Source: Alphaproteobacteria bacterium
Lineage (GTDB): Bacteria > Pseudomonadota > Alphaproteobacteria > Rhizobiales > Devosiaceae
Length of the DNA: 64,000 nucleotides
Direction of reading: 5' to 3'
Assembly (NCBI GenBank): GCA_018828145.1
Contig: JAHJWO010000053.1
Location: 62,001-126,000 of the forward strand
Position 1 is the stretch's first letter. Each line of letters opens with the position of its first letter. The notes beneath the pieces are model-generated. The model did not search any database, had not been told where the DNA came from, and saw only the letters and a list, made by a program, of their open reading frames with translations. A program made the translations under genes and the position numbers. This document shows, in pieces, positions 52,616 through 61,617 of the stretch.

Positions 52616-54541
52616 TTAGGCCGCTTCGGCCAGTTGGCCCAGGCGAACCTGTACGAGCAGGCTCAGCTCGTCATAGACATTCCACTCATCGACGATCTTG
52701 CCGTCCTTCCAGTGATAATGACTCATGCCCATCACCTGGACGCGCTTGCCGGTCGGGTCGCCCAACTCACCCAGGATGCCATAGCCCAGATGGTGGCCTT
52801 CCATGATCCAGCGGACGGCAACCTTGGTGCCGCCCTCTTCGCAGGGGTTGGAGGCGACATGCTGGATCTCGTAGGAGGCATCCGGCAGCGAGCCGATCAG
52901 GCCCAGATGCTGGTGCACGATGGCGGCAACGCCATAGAGCTCCTTCATCAGAGGGCCGTGATATTGCGCATTGGGGGCATAGACCTCGGCGATCTTGCCG
53001 AACATGCGCTTGGTGAAGACCTCGTGCAGCATCTCGATGGTCTGGGCTTCCACGTCGTTATGCGCCAGCGACGTATCGGCCTTCTCGGCCGGCGGAGTCT
53101 GGCCCAGGAACCGGCGGTTCTCGCCGATATCGAGCGAGGTCAGCCCAGCGTCGAACTTCTGCTTGGCGGTGCGCATGGCGAAATGGTTGGGGTCCAGCCC
53201 GAGCTGCTTGATGATGGCCATCTGGTCGGCCACGACCCATTCGCGATAGATCTTGTTGCGGTGGATCATGCAGTCGGCGATCGTGCGGCTGACAAAGGGC
53301 CGGCCGGTGGGCTGGCCGAGATGGCCATATTGGGTATGGCGGCCCGAGCCGGTCACCAGGTGGCTGGTGTAGAAGCCGTCCTGGTCATTGCCGTTCCAGA
53401 TCACCTGCGTGCCCATGCCGCGCCGCTCGGGGAAACTCACCAGCCGCTGGATGGTGTCACGCACCACGTCCTCGCGGTTGTAGATCGTGCCGGTGGTGCC
53501 ATAGAGCACGCAGTTATGCGTGTAATGGGTGTAGATCAGCCCGATATCGCGCTCGTCCCAGATCTTGTGCGTGCAGCGGATGATGTAGTCGACGATGTCG
53601 GTATAGATGTCGTCAAAACCCTCGAGCGACTGGCTGCGCTTGCGGTTGGTCGGCGCCAGGTCCGGATAGTCGCGGCGCTCCACCTGCAGCACGTTTTCCG
53701 AATTCCGGAGCGAGGGCGCGCCGCCCTTGGCCTTGGGGTTGCTCTCGCTGTCGCTCATGATCGCTCCTTGGTGGTCGGCCGTAATGGCTTGATTGCTGTC
53801 GGTCCAGTCCAGCCAGTTGCGTATATGACGCGCCACTGCGGCCGGATTTTCAAGCGGGGCGAAATGCCCCGCATCGGGAATGGTAAAGAGCCAGGCGCCG
53901 GGAATGCCGTCGGCAATCTCGCGATGCGCCTCGAGCGGGCAGATCCGCTCGGCCTCGCCGGCCAGCACCAGCGTCGGCACCTTGATCGCGCCGAGGCGCG
54001 GCCGGCTGTCGAGGCGATGGATCGCTACTTCCGACTGGCTGGCCAGCACGTCAGGGCCTGCATCGCGCGCCATGGCCAGGATCAGTGCCTGCAGATCGGC
54101 GTCGTCGACATTGCGCGGCGCAACGAGATTGCTCCAGGCGTCGAGAATGTAGCCGTCCATGCCCTCGGCCCGCGCCCTGGCGACAGCGGCACGCCGCTTG
54201 TCGGCATTGGCTGCGGGATCGCTGCACGGCGTCGTGTCCACCAGCGCCAGCCGCGCCACCCGCTCGGGCGCCTGCGCCACCATTTCGAGTGCCACGATGC
54301 CGCCGAGCGAAAAGCCGAGCAGTGAAAAGCGCTCCGGCGCCTCGGCCAGGATACGCCTGGCCAGATCCGGGGTCGTGGCCTCACCCGTCATGTCGATGAC
54401 CCTGGTCACCGGCAGTGCCAGCCGTTTGAGCAGCGGCGCAAAGAGGCGTGCGTCGCATACCGTTCCGGGCAGCAGCAGCAAAGGCAGGGGCACCGTGACG
54501 GCGCCCTCCATCTGGGACGAGGCGGGGATAACTTCGTTCAT
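52616..54541 (-). CDS. Fusion of alpha/beta hydrolase with two SnoaL-like (NTF2-fold) domains
   Basis: One uninterrupted frame of about 641 residues from 54541. Residues 1-255 are an alpha/beta hydrolase: LPLLLLPGTVCDARLF, nucleophile elbow LLGFSLGGIVALE (catalytic Ser), late Asp/His region LVLAGEAERICP and PDAGHFAPLENP. Residues from about 262 on (MSDSESNPKAKG) are normally a separate 380-residue protein with two SnoaL/ester-cyclase-like folds. An excellent ribosome site, AAGGAGCGATC, stands directly before the internal ATG at 53758, so the C-terminal part may also be made alone. It is divergent from the hisD gene across the LacI-type operator at 54610. Substrate unknown. Confidence 0.75.
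   Translation of the reverse strand: MNEVIPASSQMEGAVTVPLPLLLLPGTVCDARLFAPLLKRLALPVTRVIDMTGEATTPDLARRILAEAPERFSLLGFSLGGIVALEMVAQAPERVARLALVDTTPCSDPAANADKRRAAVARARAEGMDGYILDAWSNLVAPRNVDDADLQALILAMARDAGPDVLASQSEVAIHRLDSRPRLGAIKVPTLVLAGEAERICPLEAHREIADGIPGAWLFTIPDAGHFAPLENPAAVARHIRNWLDWTDSNQAITADHQGAIMSDSESNPKAKGGAPSLRNSENVLQVERRDYPDLAPTNRKRSQSLEGFDDIYTDIVDYIIRCTHKIWDERDIGLIYTHYTHNCVLYGTTGTIYNREDVVRDTIQRLVSFPERRGMGTQVIWNGNDQDGFYTSHLVTGSGRHTQYGHLGQPTGRPFVSRTIADCMIHRNKIYREWVVADQMAIIKQLGLDPNHFAMRTAKQKFDAGLTSLDIGENRRFLGQTPPAEKADTSLAHNDVEAQTIEMLHEVFTKRMFGKIAEVYAPNAQYHGPLMKELYGVAAIVHQHLGLIGSLPDASYEIQHVASNPCEEGGTKVAVRWIMEGHHLGYGILGELGDPTGKRVQVMGMSHYHWKDGKIVDEWNVYDELSLLVQVRLGQLAEAA
53758..53775 (-). promoter_or_regulatory. 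Internal ribosome binding site in the hydrolase/SnoaL frame
   Basis: On the minus strand AAGGAG stands 5 nt before an in-frame ATG (53756-53758) that begins MSDSESNPK. It probably initiates a 380-residue stand-alone SnoaL-like product. Confidence 0.6.
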
Positions 54542-54609
54542 CGCAATTTGTTTCGAGCGTCGTCCCGACGAAAGACCGAGACCAATCCGCCAAAAAACTC
54601 TGGCAAAAA

Positions 54610-54625
54610 TTGAATACGTATGCAA
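54610..54625. promoter_or_regulatory. LacI-type operator, copy A
   Basis: TTGAATACGTATGCAA, one base away from the perfect palindrome at 61557. It lies in the divergent region between the hydrolase/SnoaL gene and hisD, so it can control both. Confidence 0.75.
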
Positions 54626-54732
54626 GATGAAAAACAGCAGGCTGGCCGCAGGAAATCCGCCAGCAGGCTTGCAGCAAAACACCGGCATGCTTGTGCGTGC
54701 TGGCATCAATCGCCTATTCGGAGATACCCGCG

Positions 54733-56028
54733 ATGACCTCTGTTCCCGCCGCGCCTTTGCCCGGCGTCACCTATATCAAGGCGCCAGAACGCTCCTCGAT
54801 CGGCGACAATGCCCCGGTCGAAACGCTGGTCAGCGAGATCATCGCCAATGTCCGCAAGAACGGCGATGCCGCTGTCCGCGAATACTCGGCGAAGTTCGAC
54901 AAATCCGACATTGCCGTCTTCGAAGTGACCGAGGCCGAGCGCACGGAAGCGCTGGCCGAACTCGATCCGCAGACGCGGGCCGACACCGAATTCGCCATTG
55001 AAAATGTTCGCAAATTTGCCCAGGCGCAGCTCGCCACCATCCTGCCGCTGGAGGTCGAAACCCTCACCGGCGTGCATATGGGCCACCGCGTCATCCCGAT
55101 CCAGCGCGTGGGCTGCTACGTGCCCGGCGGGCGCTATCCGCTGCTCTCCGCACCGATCATGACCATCGTCCCGGCCAAGGTGGCCGGCGTCGACGAGGTC
55201 ATCGCGTGCCTGCCGCCAAATGCCCACAAAGCGATGATCGCCGGCTGCGTGCTGTCCGGCGCCGACCGCATCTTCCGCATCGGCGGGGCCCAGGCCATCG
55301 CCGCCATGGCCTATGGCACCGAGAGCGTTCCGGCCGTCAACAAGATCGTCGGCCCCGGCAATGCCTTCGTCAATGAGGCCAAGCGCCAGGTATTCGGCCC
55401 GGTGGGCATCGACCAACTCGCTGGCCCGTCTGAGATTTTTGTCGTCGCTGATGCCACCGGCGATGCCGAGATGATCGCCACAGACCTGCTGGCCCAGGCC
55501 GAACACGACATCCGCACCCGCGTCGGCCTTATCACCACCGACCGAGCCCTGGCCGAGGCCACTTTGGTCGAGGTCGAAAAGCAGCTGCAGACTCTCTCGA
55601 CCGCCAATACCGCCCGCGAAGCCTGGATCAACTATGGCGAGATCACCGTCTGCGACAGCGAAGCGGCCATGATCGCCTATTCCGACCTCATCGCCGCCGA
55701 GCACCTGCAGGTGCATACCGCCGACGCCAAGGCGTTTGCACTGAAGCTGCGCAATTATGGCTCCCTGTTCATCGGCGAACTGGCCAGCGTGGTCTATTCC
55801 GACAAGTGCAGCGGCACCAACCACACCCTGCCCACCATGGGCGCCGGCGCCTATACCGGCGGGCTCTGGGTCGGCGCCTATGTCAAGATCGCCACGCATC
55901 AGTGGCTCAGCGAAGAAGGCGTCAAACAGGTCGCGCCCCCCGCCGCCCGCCAGTCGGCCAGCGAAGGCCTGGAAGGGCATCGCCGGGCAGCGCAATTGCG
56001 GCTGGACCGCATGCAGGCGAAAATCTAG
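54733..56028 (+). CDS. hisD: HisD-family dehydrogenase (catabolic histidinol dehydrogenase paralogue)
   Basis: A 431-residue NAD- and zinc-dependent alcohol dehydrogenase of the histidinol dehydrogenase family, which oxidises an alcohol through the aldehyde to a carboxylate. Zinc and catalytic motifs are kept: [29 protein letters not shown] and EGLEGHRRAAQL. It is outside any his operon, inside a LacI-controlled catabolic cluster, and has a second paralogue at 60196. Known relatives of this sort act on other diols, such as sulfopropanediol (HpsN). So histidine synthesis is unlikely to be its job. Start MTSVPAAPLPGV at 54733. Confidence 0.85.
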   Translation: MTSVPAAPLPGVTYIKAPERSSIGDNAPVETLVSEIIANVRKNGDAAVREYSAKFDKSDIAVFEVTEAERTEALAELDPQTRADTEFAIENVRKFAQAQLATILPLEVETLTGVHMGHRVIPIQRVGCYVPGGRYPLLSAPIMTIVPAKVAGVDEVIACLPPNAHKAMIAGCVLSGADRIFRIGGAQAIAAMAYGTESVPAVNKIVGPGNAFVNEAKRQVFGPVGIDQLAGPSEIFVVADATGDAEMIATDLLAQAEHDIRTRVGLITTDRALAEATLVEVEKQLQTLSTANTAREAWINYGEITVCDSEAAMIAYSDLIAAEHLQVHTADAKAFALKLRNYGSLFIGELASVVYSDKCSGTNHTLPTMGAGAYTGGLWVGAYVKIATHQWLSEEGVKQVAPPAARQSASEGLEGHRRAAQLRLDRMQAKI

Positions 56029-56035
56029 CGGGCTT

Positions 56036-56092
56036 TCCTCCCCCGCTTGCGGGGGAGGGGGACCGCCGTCAGGCGGTGGAGGGGGGCGCCAC
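56036..56092 (+). repeat. Palindromic repeat, left copy bracketing the DUF559 gene
   Basis: Contains the palindrome CTCCCCCGCTTGCGGGGGAG and a second small stem (ACCGCC..GGCGGT). Its right part encodes the last codons and the stop of the DUF559 gene. The copy at 56438 is the same unit in inverted orientation. Confidence 0.8.
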
Positions 56093-56419
56093 AGCCGCGA
56101 TAGCAGCAATGACGGCTGCCGGGCGCACCTCCACCTCCTCCGTAGAGAATCGCAACACCGTGATGCCCTGCCGCTGTAGCCAGGCGGTACGACGCGCATC
56201 GCGTTCGGCCAGGTCGATGTGAACCGGCCCATCGACCTCGACACAGAGCTTCAGCGGGGCACAGTAGAAGTCGAGAATGAAGGGGCCAATGGGATGCTGG
56301 CGTCGGAAGTGCCAGCCCAGACTATTGCGGCGCAGCAGAAACCACAGCGTCCTTTCCGGCCCCGTCATGTTGCGACGCAGGTTCTTCGCGCGGTCGCGGA
56401 TGAAGTCTGGTGACCGCAC
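56069..56419 (-). CDS. DUF559 endonuclease-like protein
   Basis: A 116-residue protein of the DUF559 family, with a Vsr/restriction-endonuclease-like fold. Diagnostic motifs are ARNLRR-type N-terminus (AKNLRRNMTGPERTLWFLLR), FRRQHPIGPFILDFYC, LCVEVDGPVH and a late VLRFSTEEV; the D/ExD residues of a nuclease core are in ILDFYC and VEVDG. The final residues PPSTA and the stop are encoded by the repeat at 56036. The gene sits between two inverted copies of that repeat, interrupting an otherwise catabolic cluster, like an inserted unit. Confidence 0.85.
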   Translation of the reverse strand: MRSPDFIRDRAKNLRRNMTGPERTLWFLLRRNSLGWHFRRQHPIGPFILDFYCAPLKLCVEVDGPVHIDLAERDARRTAWLQRQGITVLRFSTEEVEVRPAAVIAAIAAVAPPSTA

Positions 56420-56437
56420 AATAGCCTCGTGTGTGGG

Positions 56438-56494
56438 CTCCCCTCTCCACCACGCTACGCGTGGTCCCCCTCTCCCGCAAGCGGGAGAGGAAAG
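56438..56494 (-). repeat. Palindromic repeat, right copy bracketing the DUF559 gene
   Basis: Inverted relative to the left copy: its reverse complement shares TTTCCTC-CCCGCTTGCGGG and GAGGGGGACC, then differs in the inner stem, and again shares GGTGGAG. The palindrome here is CTCTCCCGCAAGCGGGAGAG. Confidence 0.8.
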
Positions 56495-56504
56495 CGCTGA
56501 GATC

Positions 56505-57206
56505 TCACTTGATCTGATCCGCCTCCAACCACGCCGCCTTGAGCTTTTCCACCGTAAAGCCAGGAGCCCTGGCCGCAGTCAGAATCGGCACTTCCTTGCG
56601 CATGACGACGTCGATGGCCCAAGCCATGCGTTCGATATGCTCGGCCGGGATGACCACGCCGCCATGGCGGTCGGCATGGACGAGATCGCCCGGCCGCACG
56701 GTCATGCCGAAGACCGTCACCGGACAGTCCAGTTCCGTCACATGCACGAAGGCGTGGCTCGGCCCCACGGCGCCGGCGATGACCTGATAGCCCTCGTCGA
56801 GCATGCCCAGATCGCGCAGCACGCCATTGGTCAGCGTGCCAGCAATGCCCAGGCCCTTGTGCTGGGCCACCTGCATCTCGCCCCAGAAACCGCCGATGAC
56901 ATGGGGATAGTCGGTGTCCTCGATGACCACGACATTGGGGCCCTGCCCGGCCGCGACATACTCGTAATATTCCATGCGCAAGGCCCGCACCTCGGCCGCC
57001 GGCTTCTGGGCCGGCGAGGAGGCGCGGATCTTGGCGGTGCGGGCAAAGCCAACGACCGGCGGCAGGGCGGGATCGGCGCAGACCACGGGCGTCTTGGTGA
57101 AACCCTCCGCGGTGCGCCCGCCCATGACATGTTCGAGCGCGTTGCAGACAGTCGGCGTATCGGCCTTGCGCAGGGCGGCGAGGACATCGGGCGAGATGGT
57201 TGGCAT
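56505..57206 (-). CDS. RraA-family protein (aldolase/decarboxylase-like)
   Basis: A 233-residue RraA/HMG aldolase family protein. Motifs: DTPTVCNALEHVMGG near the N-terminus, GFWGEMQVAQHKGLGIAGTLTNGVLRDLG, and the metal/substrate motif VRPGDLVHADRHGGVVIP. The second motif retains the R-D pair of 4-hydroxy-4-methyl-2-oxoglutarate aldolases. In a catabolic cluster it more likely splits or decarboxylates a keto acid than inhibits RNase E. It follows the bicupin gene by 5 bp. Confidence 0.85.
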   Translation of the reverse strand: MPTISPDVLAALRKADTPTVCNALEHVMGGRTAEGFTKTPVVCADPALPPVVGFARTAKIRASSPAQKPAAEVRALRMEYYEYVAAGQGPNVVVIEDTDYPHVIGGFWGEMQVAQHKGLGIAGTLTNGVLRDLGMLDEGYQVIAGAVGPSHAFVHVTELDCPVTVFGMTVRPGDLVHADRHGGVVIPAEHIERMAWAIDVVMRKEVPILTAARAPGFTVEKLKAAWLEADQIK

Positions 57207-57211
57207 AGCTG

Positions 57212-58249
57212 CTACTCTGCCGCCTGCGCCGTGGCCCAGACCGGTGCGGCCGGAGCGGCGGCACCACGGACCACGAAGGCGATGGCATCGGCCGAGGCCG
57301 GGTTGCGGAAGCCGTGCGCCAGGCCGATCGGCACGGTCAGCGTATCGCCGGCACCCATGATCAGCTTGCCGTCGGCCCAGTTCACCTCGAGCGTGCCGGA
57401 CTGCACGAAGATCACTTCCTGCTCGCTGCGGCTATGCGGCGCGATGGTTGCGCCGGTGGCAAGCTTTAGGCGGCGCAGGGCAAAGCCGTGCTGCCAGTGG
57501 CCGACGATGGGGCCGGCCGTGAAGCCGTCACCGGCATCGACGTCGCCGATCAGCGCGGCTTCCTCGACGCCCTCGCCGGCCAAAGGCGAGTTCGGGTTGG
57601 CCTTCATCTGCTCGGGCTTGAGCGCATATTTTGCCAGCTCGTCCATGGGCGGGGTCGCCAGTTCCTTGAGCTTCTCGGCCGTCGGCGGCTGTTCAAGCTC
57701 GGCGCCTTCCGGCACCTTTTCACCCAGCGTCGTGTCGATCAGCTTGCCGCCCTTGAGCAGCTTGAGGCCGAAATCCTCGGCCATCTTGAACACCGACGGC
57801 GCCCAGACCACCTTGCCCGGATCGTCATGACCCAGGACCACGTAGAGAAACCCGGTGCCCTCGTCGCGCTTCTCGAAGCCGCGGAACATGTGGGTGGGGA
57901 CCGTGGCCACGTCGCCCGGCTCGACGTCGAGATAGCCCTCGTCCTTGTTGGCGCCGAAGACGAAGCGCCACTTGCCGGTATGGACCACGAAGGTCTCCGC
58001 CGTCAGGTGGCTGTGCTGGGAATTGGTGCAGCCGAAGGGCTGGCGGGCCGCGCCGACATTGAAGCCATGCGCCTCGGGGATATGCACCACCTGAGCGGGG
58101 TTTTCCGACACGCCCGGCCCGATGATGGTGAAATTCTCCTTGCGGTCCGAACCCGGCGTGCGCGCATCGATGAAGGCGTTGCGCAGGCCCTTGAGGTCGG
58201 CATAGCGCACCAGGCGCTTTTCCATTTCAGTCTGGGTCCATTTGGTCAT
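57212..58249 (-). CDS. Bicupin protein, possible dioxygenase or isomerase
   Basis: A 345-residue protein with two cupin domains. The first has a metal-type motif CTNSQHSHLTAETFVVHTGKWRFVFG; the second has APHSRSEQEVIFVQSGTLEVNW and GDTLTVPIGLAHGFRNP. The order resembles gentisate-dioxygenase-like bicupins but the similarity is too weak to name a reaction. It starts the cupin-RraA operon, with a LacI-type operator 36 bp upstream of its ATG. Confidence 0.8.
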   Translation of the reverse strand: MTKWTQTEMEKRLVRYADLKGLRNAFIDARTPGSDRKENFTIIGPGVSENPAQVVHIPEAHGFNVGAARQPFGCTNSQHSHLTAETFVVHTGKWRFVFGANKDEGYLDVEPGDVATVPTHMFRGFEKRDEGTGFLYVVLGHDDPGKVVWAPSVFKMAEDFGLKLLKGGKLIDTTLGEKVPEGAELEQPPTAEKLKELATPPMDELAKYALKPEQMKANPNSPLAGEGVEEAALIGDVDAGDGFTAGPIVGHWQHGFALRRLKLATGATIAPHSRSEQEVIFVQSGTLEVNWADGKLIMGAGDTLTVPIGLAHGFRNPASADAIAFVVRGAAAPAAPVWATAQAAE

Positions 58250-58284
58250 GGGTCAGTCCTTTCACTCGCAAACGGGGATAAAAT

Positions 58285-58300
58285 TTGCATTCGTATGCAC
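58285..58300. promoter_or_regulatory. LacI-type operator, copy B
   Basis: TTGCATTCGTATGCAC, 14 of 16 identical to the perfect palindrome at 61557. It lies just before the bicupin gene. Confidence 0.7.
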
Positions 58301-58371
58301 AGCGCGCGCTAAATGCGCGGAATCATTGGCCATCCGGCTCCGCAGGTCGGCGAGGCGCGCGGGGATGGCCA

Positions 58372-59445
58372 TCACGACTCCCTTGGCCGGTAGATCTGCT
58401 GGCCGTCGCGCTCGACGATGCCGCTGCTGGGCAGCCGGGCCGAGGTCCGCACCACGAGATCGCCGTTGAGAATGCGGTGCTCGGCTTCGATGTCGCCGCT
58501 GGCGATCTGGTCCATCAGGATATCGACCGTGGCTTCGACCATGCGCTTGAGCGGCTGGCTCATCGAGGTGATGCCATAGGAGGTCCAGCGCGCCGGGCCG
58601 ACATCGTCATAGCCGACCAGCGAAAGGTCCTGCGGAATATTGAGGCCGAACTCGTAGCGGGCCACATCCATGACGGCGACGGCCATGTGATCATTGGCGA
58701 CGAACAGGGCTTCGGGCCGGTCGGGCCGCGAGAGCATCTTGCGCGCCGCGGTCTCGGCATCGATGCGCGAATAATTGCCGGTCTCGATGACAACATCGGT
58801 GATGCCGTGGGCAGCGAGGCCCTCGATGAAACCCTGCTGGCGGTCGCGGTTGGTCGAGGAATTTTCAAGGCCCGCAATATAGCCGAAGCTCTTGTGCCCG
58901 CCGGCCACCAGGAAGTCGGCAATGCGCTTGCCCCCTTCCCTGTTTCGGGTGGTGACGCTCGACACCGCGTCGCGCTCGGTGGTGCGGTTGAAGAGCACGA
59001 CCGGTATGCCGGCCGTGGCGCATTCCTCGGACAGCTCGGACGACAGCGAGGTCGAGGCCAGGATGATGCCGTCGACGCGATACTGCATCAGCTGGTCGAA
59101 GACCGGATCGCTGTCGCGGTCCATGAAGCCGGTGAACAGCAGCAGGTGATAGTTCTCGGCGGCGAGGGCGCGGCCCAGCTCTTCGAGCACGTCGGGATAG
59201 AACAGGTTTTCGAGATAGGCCATCACCACGGCGATGATGCGCGAGCGGTTGGTGATCAGCGAACGGGCAATGGCATTGGGCCGGTAGCCGAGCTCCTTGG
59301 CCGAGGCCAGCACCTTCTGCCGCGTCTTGGACGAGATGGAAGCGCCGGGCGTGAAGGTGCGCGAGACGGCCGATTGCGACACGCCAGCATGCCCGGCGAC
59401 CTGCGAGGAGGTCACCCCCGGCTTCTTGTTTACTCCGCCGTCCAT
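58372..59445 (-). CDS. LacI-family regulator of the catabolic regulon
   Basis: A 357-residue repressor: HTH VTSSQVAGHAGVSQSAVSRTF, hinge PNAIARSLITNRS, and sensor domain with GIILASTSLSSEL, GHKSFGYIAGLENSS and LSLVGYDDVGPARW. The ATG at 59445 overlaps the end of the SDR gene by 16 bp, so it is made from the hisD2-SDR transcript. Three close matches to TTGCATACGTATGCAA in the surrounding promoters are its likely targets, including its own operon. Confidence 0.9.
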   Translation of the reverse strand: MDGGVNKKPGVTSSQVAGHAGVSQSAVSRTFTPGASISSKTRQKVLASAKELGYRPNAIARSLITNRSRIIAVVMAYLENLFYPDVLEELGRALAAENYHLLLFTGFMDRDSDPVFDQLMQYRVDGIILASTSLSSELSEECATAGIPVVLFNRTTERDAVSSVTTRNREGGKRIADFLVAGGHKSFGYIAGLENSSTNRDRQQGFIEGLAAHGITDVVIETGNYSRIDAETAARKMLSRPDRPEALFVANDHMAVAVMDVARYEFGLNIPQDLSLVGYDDVGPARWTSYGITSMSQPLKRMVEATVDILMDQIASGDIEAEHRILNGDLVVRTSARLPSSGIVERDGQQIYRPRES

Positions 59446-60194
59446 CCGCCATCCACCAGAAGGGAAGCGCCGGTCACCAGGGACGCGGCATCGGAGGCCA
59501 GGAACACGATCGGTCCCATGATGTCTTCGATCCGGCCCAGGCGGCCGAGCTTGATCTTGGAAAGAACCCAACTCCGGAATTCGGGATCGCTGAGGTTCTT
59601 CGCCGTCAGTTCGGTCTCGATGAAAGTCGGGCAGACTGTATTGACCCGGATATTATGGGCACCCAGCTCGATAGCCATGCCCTTGGAGAGGCCTTCAACA
59701 GCAAACTTGCTGGCGGCATAGACCGCGCGGTTGGGGCCGGCAACGTGGCCCATCTGCGACGAGATATGAATGATCGAGCCCGGCAGGCCCGCTGCCACCA
59801 GTCGTGCCACCACGGCCTGAGAGACAAACAGGGTGGCCGAGAGATTGAGGTCCATCACGAGCTGGTAGTTGGCCTCGGTGATGTCGACGAAGCTGGAATG
59901 GCGTGCCGTACCGGCGGAATTGACCAGCACCTGGAAGGGTTCGACATCGTCGACAAAGGCCTTGATCGTCGCGTTGTCGGTGATGTCGAGCGCCACGCCC
60001 TCCGCGGCCAGGCCGGCATCGGCCATCTGGTTGACCACCGTTTCGATGTCGGCTGCGGTACGGGCCGCGATGGTCACGGCAGCGCCGGCCTCCGCCAGCG
60101 CCACCGCAGCACCCAGCCCGATGCCGCGCGTGCCCCCGGTAACGAGGGCACGCTTGCCGTCGAGGCGAAAGCTGGGGGTACGCGGCAGGGTCAT
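59430..60194 (-). CDS. Short-chain dehydrogenase/reductase
   Basis: A 254-residue classical SDR. Cofactor motif TGGTRGIGLG, NSAGTAR (variant NNAG), catalytic Ser in HISSQMGHV and YAASKFAVE (YxxxK). The ending LLVDGGWTAE is typical. It follows hisD2 with 1 bp gap and overlaps the LacI gene. Likely oxidises a secondary alcohol in the same pathway as the HisD-type enzyme. Confidence 0.92.
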   Translation of the reverse strand: MTLPRTPSFRLDGKRALVTGGTRGIGLGAAVALAEAGAAVTIAARTAADIETVVNQMADAGLAAEGVALDITDNATIKAFVDDVEPFQVLVNSAGTARHSSFVDITEANYQLVMDLNLSATLFVSQAVVARLVAAGLPGSIIHISSQMGHVAGPNRAVYAASKFAVEGLSKGMAIELGAHNIRVNTVCPTFIETELTAKNLSDPEFRSWVLSKIKLGRLGRIEDIMGPIVFLASDAASLVTGASLLVDGGWTAE

Positions 60195-60195
60195 G

Positions 60196-61524
60196 CTATT
60201 CGGCAGCCTCGATATGCGGCGTTGCGCCGGTGCCATAGGGGATATTGCGCCCGCCATAGCGGCGCACACGGATATTGGCCTGTTCGGCATGGCCGACAAA
60301 GCCTTCGAGCATCGACAGGCGCGAACCATATTCGCCGATCATGGCCGAAGCCGCGTCAGTCGTGACGGTCTGCCACGTACAGGTCTTCATGAACTTCCCC
60401 ACCCACAGACCACCCGTATAGCGCGCCGCCTTCATCGTGGGGAGGGTATGATTGGTGCCAATGACCTTGTCGCCATAGGCGACATTGGTGCGCGGCCCGA
60501 GAAACAGCGCGCCGTAATTGGTGAGATTGTCGCGGAACCACATGTCGCGGTCGGTCATGACCTGCACATGCTCGGAGGCAATCCGATCGGCCTCGACCAG
60601 CATTTCGGCATAGTCCTCGCAGACGATCACCTCGCCATAGTCGGCCCAGGATTTCCGCGCGATTTCGCCAGTGGGCAGGATTTCAAGCAGGCGCTCGATC
60701 TCGGCCATGGTTTCGCGCGCCAGCTTCTCTGAATTGGTCAGCAGGATGGCGGGGCTGGTCGGGCCGTGCTCGGCCTGCCCCAGCAGGTCAGTGGCGCAGA
60801 TTTCCCCGTCCACCGTCTCGTCGGCAATGACCAGGGTTTCTGTGGGTCCGGCAAAGAGGTCGATGCCGACCCGGCCGAACAGCTGGCGCTTGGCTTCGGC
60901 CACGAAGGCATTGCCGGGGCCGACCAGCATGTCCACCGCATCGATGCTCTCGGTACCGATGGCCATGGCGCCGATAGCCTGGATGCCGCCAAGCACGTAG
61001 ATTTCATCGGCACCGGCCATCGCCTGTGCGGCGACGACGGCCGGTGCCGGCTTGGCTCCGAAGGGTGGAGCGCAAGTGATGACGCGCTCGCAGCCGGCCA
61101 CCTTGGCGGTGATCACCGACATGTGGGCAGAGGCGAGCAGCGGATATTTGCCGCCGGGGACGTAGCAGCCCACGGCATTGATCGGGACATGCTTGTGGCC
61201 AAGCGTCACGCCGGGCAACGTCTCGACCGACAGATCGGTCATGGTCGCGCGCTGGGCCTGTGCGAAATTGCGCACCTGGGTCTGCGCGAATTCGATATCC
61301 ACCAGGTCCTGGTCGGTGAGCTGGGCCATGCAATCGTCGATCTCGCGCTGGCTGAGGCGGAAATCGGTGCGGTCCCACTTGTCGAACTTCTGCGACAGCT
61401 CGCGCACGGCCGCATCGCCGCGCTTTTCGATATCGCCAAGGATGGCCTCTACCGTCGCGCGAACCTGGCGATCCGCCTCGGCCCGCTCCTCGACATCCTT
61501 ACCGCGCTTGAGCCAGACTGGCAT
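60196..61524 (-). CDS. hisD: HisD-family dehydrogenase, second paralogue
   Basis: A 442-residue HisD-family enzyme. Kept residues are in [32 protein letters not shown] and [14 protein letters not shown]. It differs clearly from the copy at 54733 (e.g. [10 protein letters not shown] rather than YSDKCSGTNH), so the two probably act on different alcohols or steps. It heads the hisD2-SDR-lacI operon with a perfect operator 33 bp upstream of its ATG. A biosynthetic HisD role is unlikely here. Confidence 0.87.
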   Translation of the reverse strand: MPVWLKRGKDVEERAEADRQVRATVEAILGDIEKRGDAAVRELSQKFDKWDRTDFRLSQREIDDCMAQLTDQDLVDIEFAQTQVRNFAQAQRATMTDLSVETLPGVTLGHKHVPINAVGCYVPGGKYPLLASAHMSVITAKVAGCERVITCAPPFGAKPAPAVVAAQAMAGADEIYVLGGIQAIGAMAIGTESIDAVDMLVGPGNAFVAEAKRQLFGRVGIDLFAGPTETLVIADETVDGEICATDLLGQAEHGPTSPAILLTNSEKLARETMAEIERLLEILPTGEIARKSWADYGEVIVCEDYAEMLVEADRIASEHVQVMTDRDMWFRDNLTNYGALFLGPRTNVAYGDKVIGTNHTLPTMKAARYTGGLWVGKFMKTCTWQTVTTDAASAMIGEYGSRLSMLEGFVGHAEQANIRVRRYGGRNIPYGTGATPHIEAAE

Positions 61525-61556
61525 TTGTCGCTCCCGTATTCTTGCTGCTGTTCATA

Positions 61557-61572
61557 TTGCATACGTATGCAA
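61557..61572. promoter_or_regulatory. LacI-type operator, copy C (perfect)
   Basis: TTGCATACGTATGCAA, a perfect 16-bp palindrome with a central CG, between hisD2 and the end of the amidase gene. Confidence 0.85.
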
Positions 61573-61617
61573 ATTTGTAAACCAAGACCATGGTCGAAGA
61601 CAGAGACCTTCGCCAGA

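Noticed and set aside
52589..54325. Plus-strand open frame of about 580 codons
   Set aside because: Antisense shadow of the hydrolase/SnoaL fusion; no recognisable protein features.
54733..61524. Histidine biosynthesis locus
   Set aside because: Two HisD-family genes occur but no other his genes; the LacI operators and neighbouring enzymes indicate catabolism.
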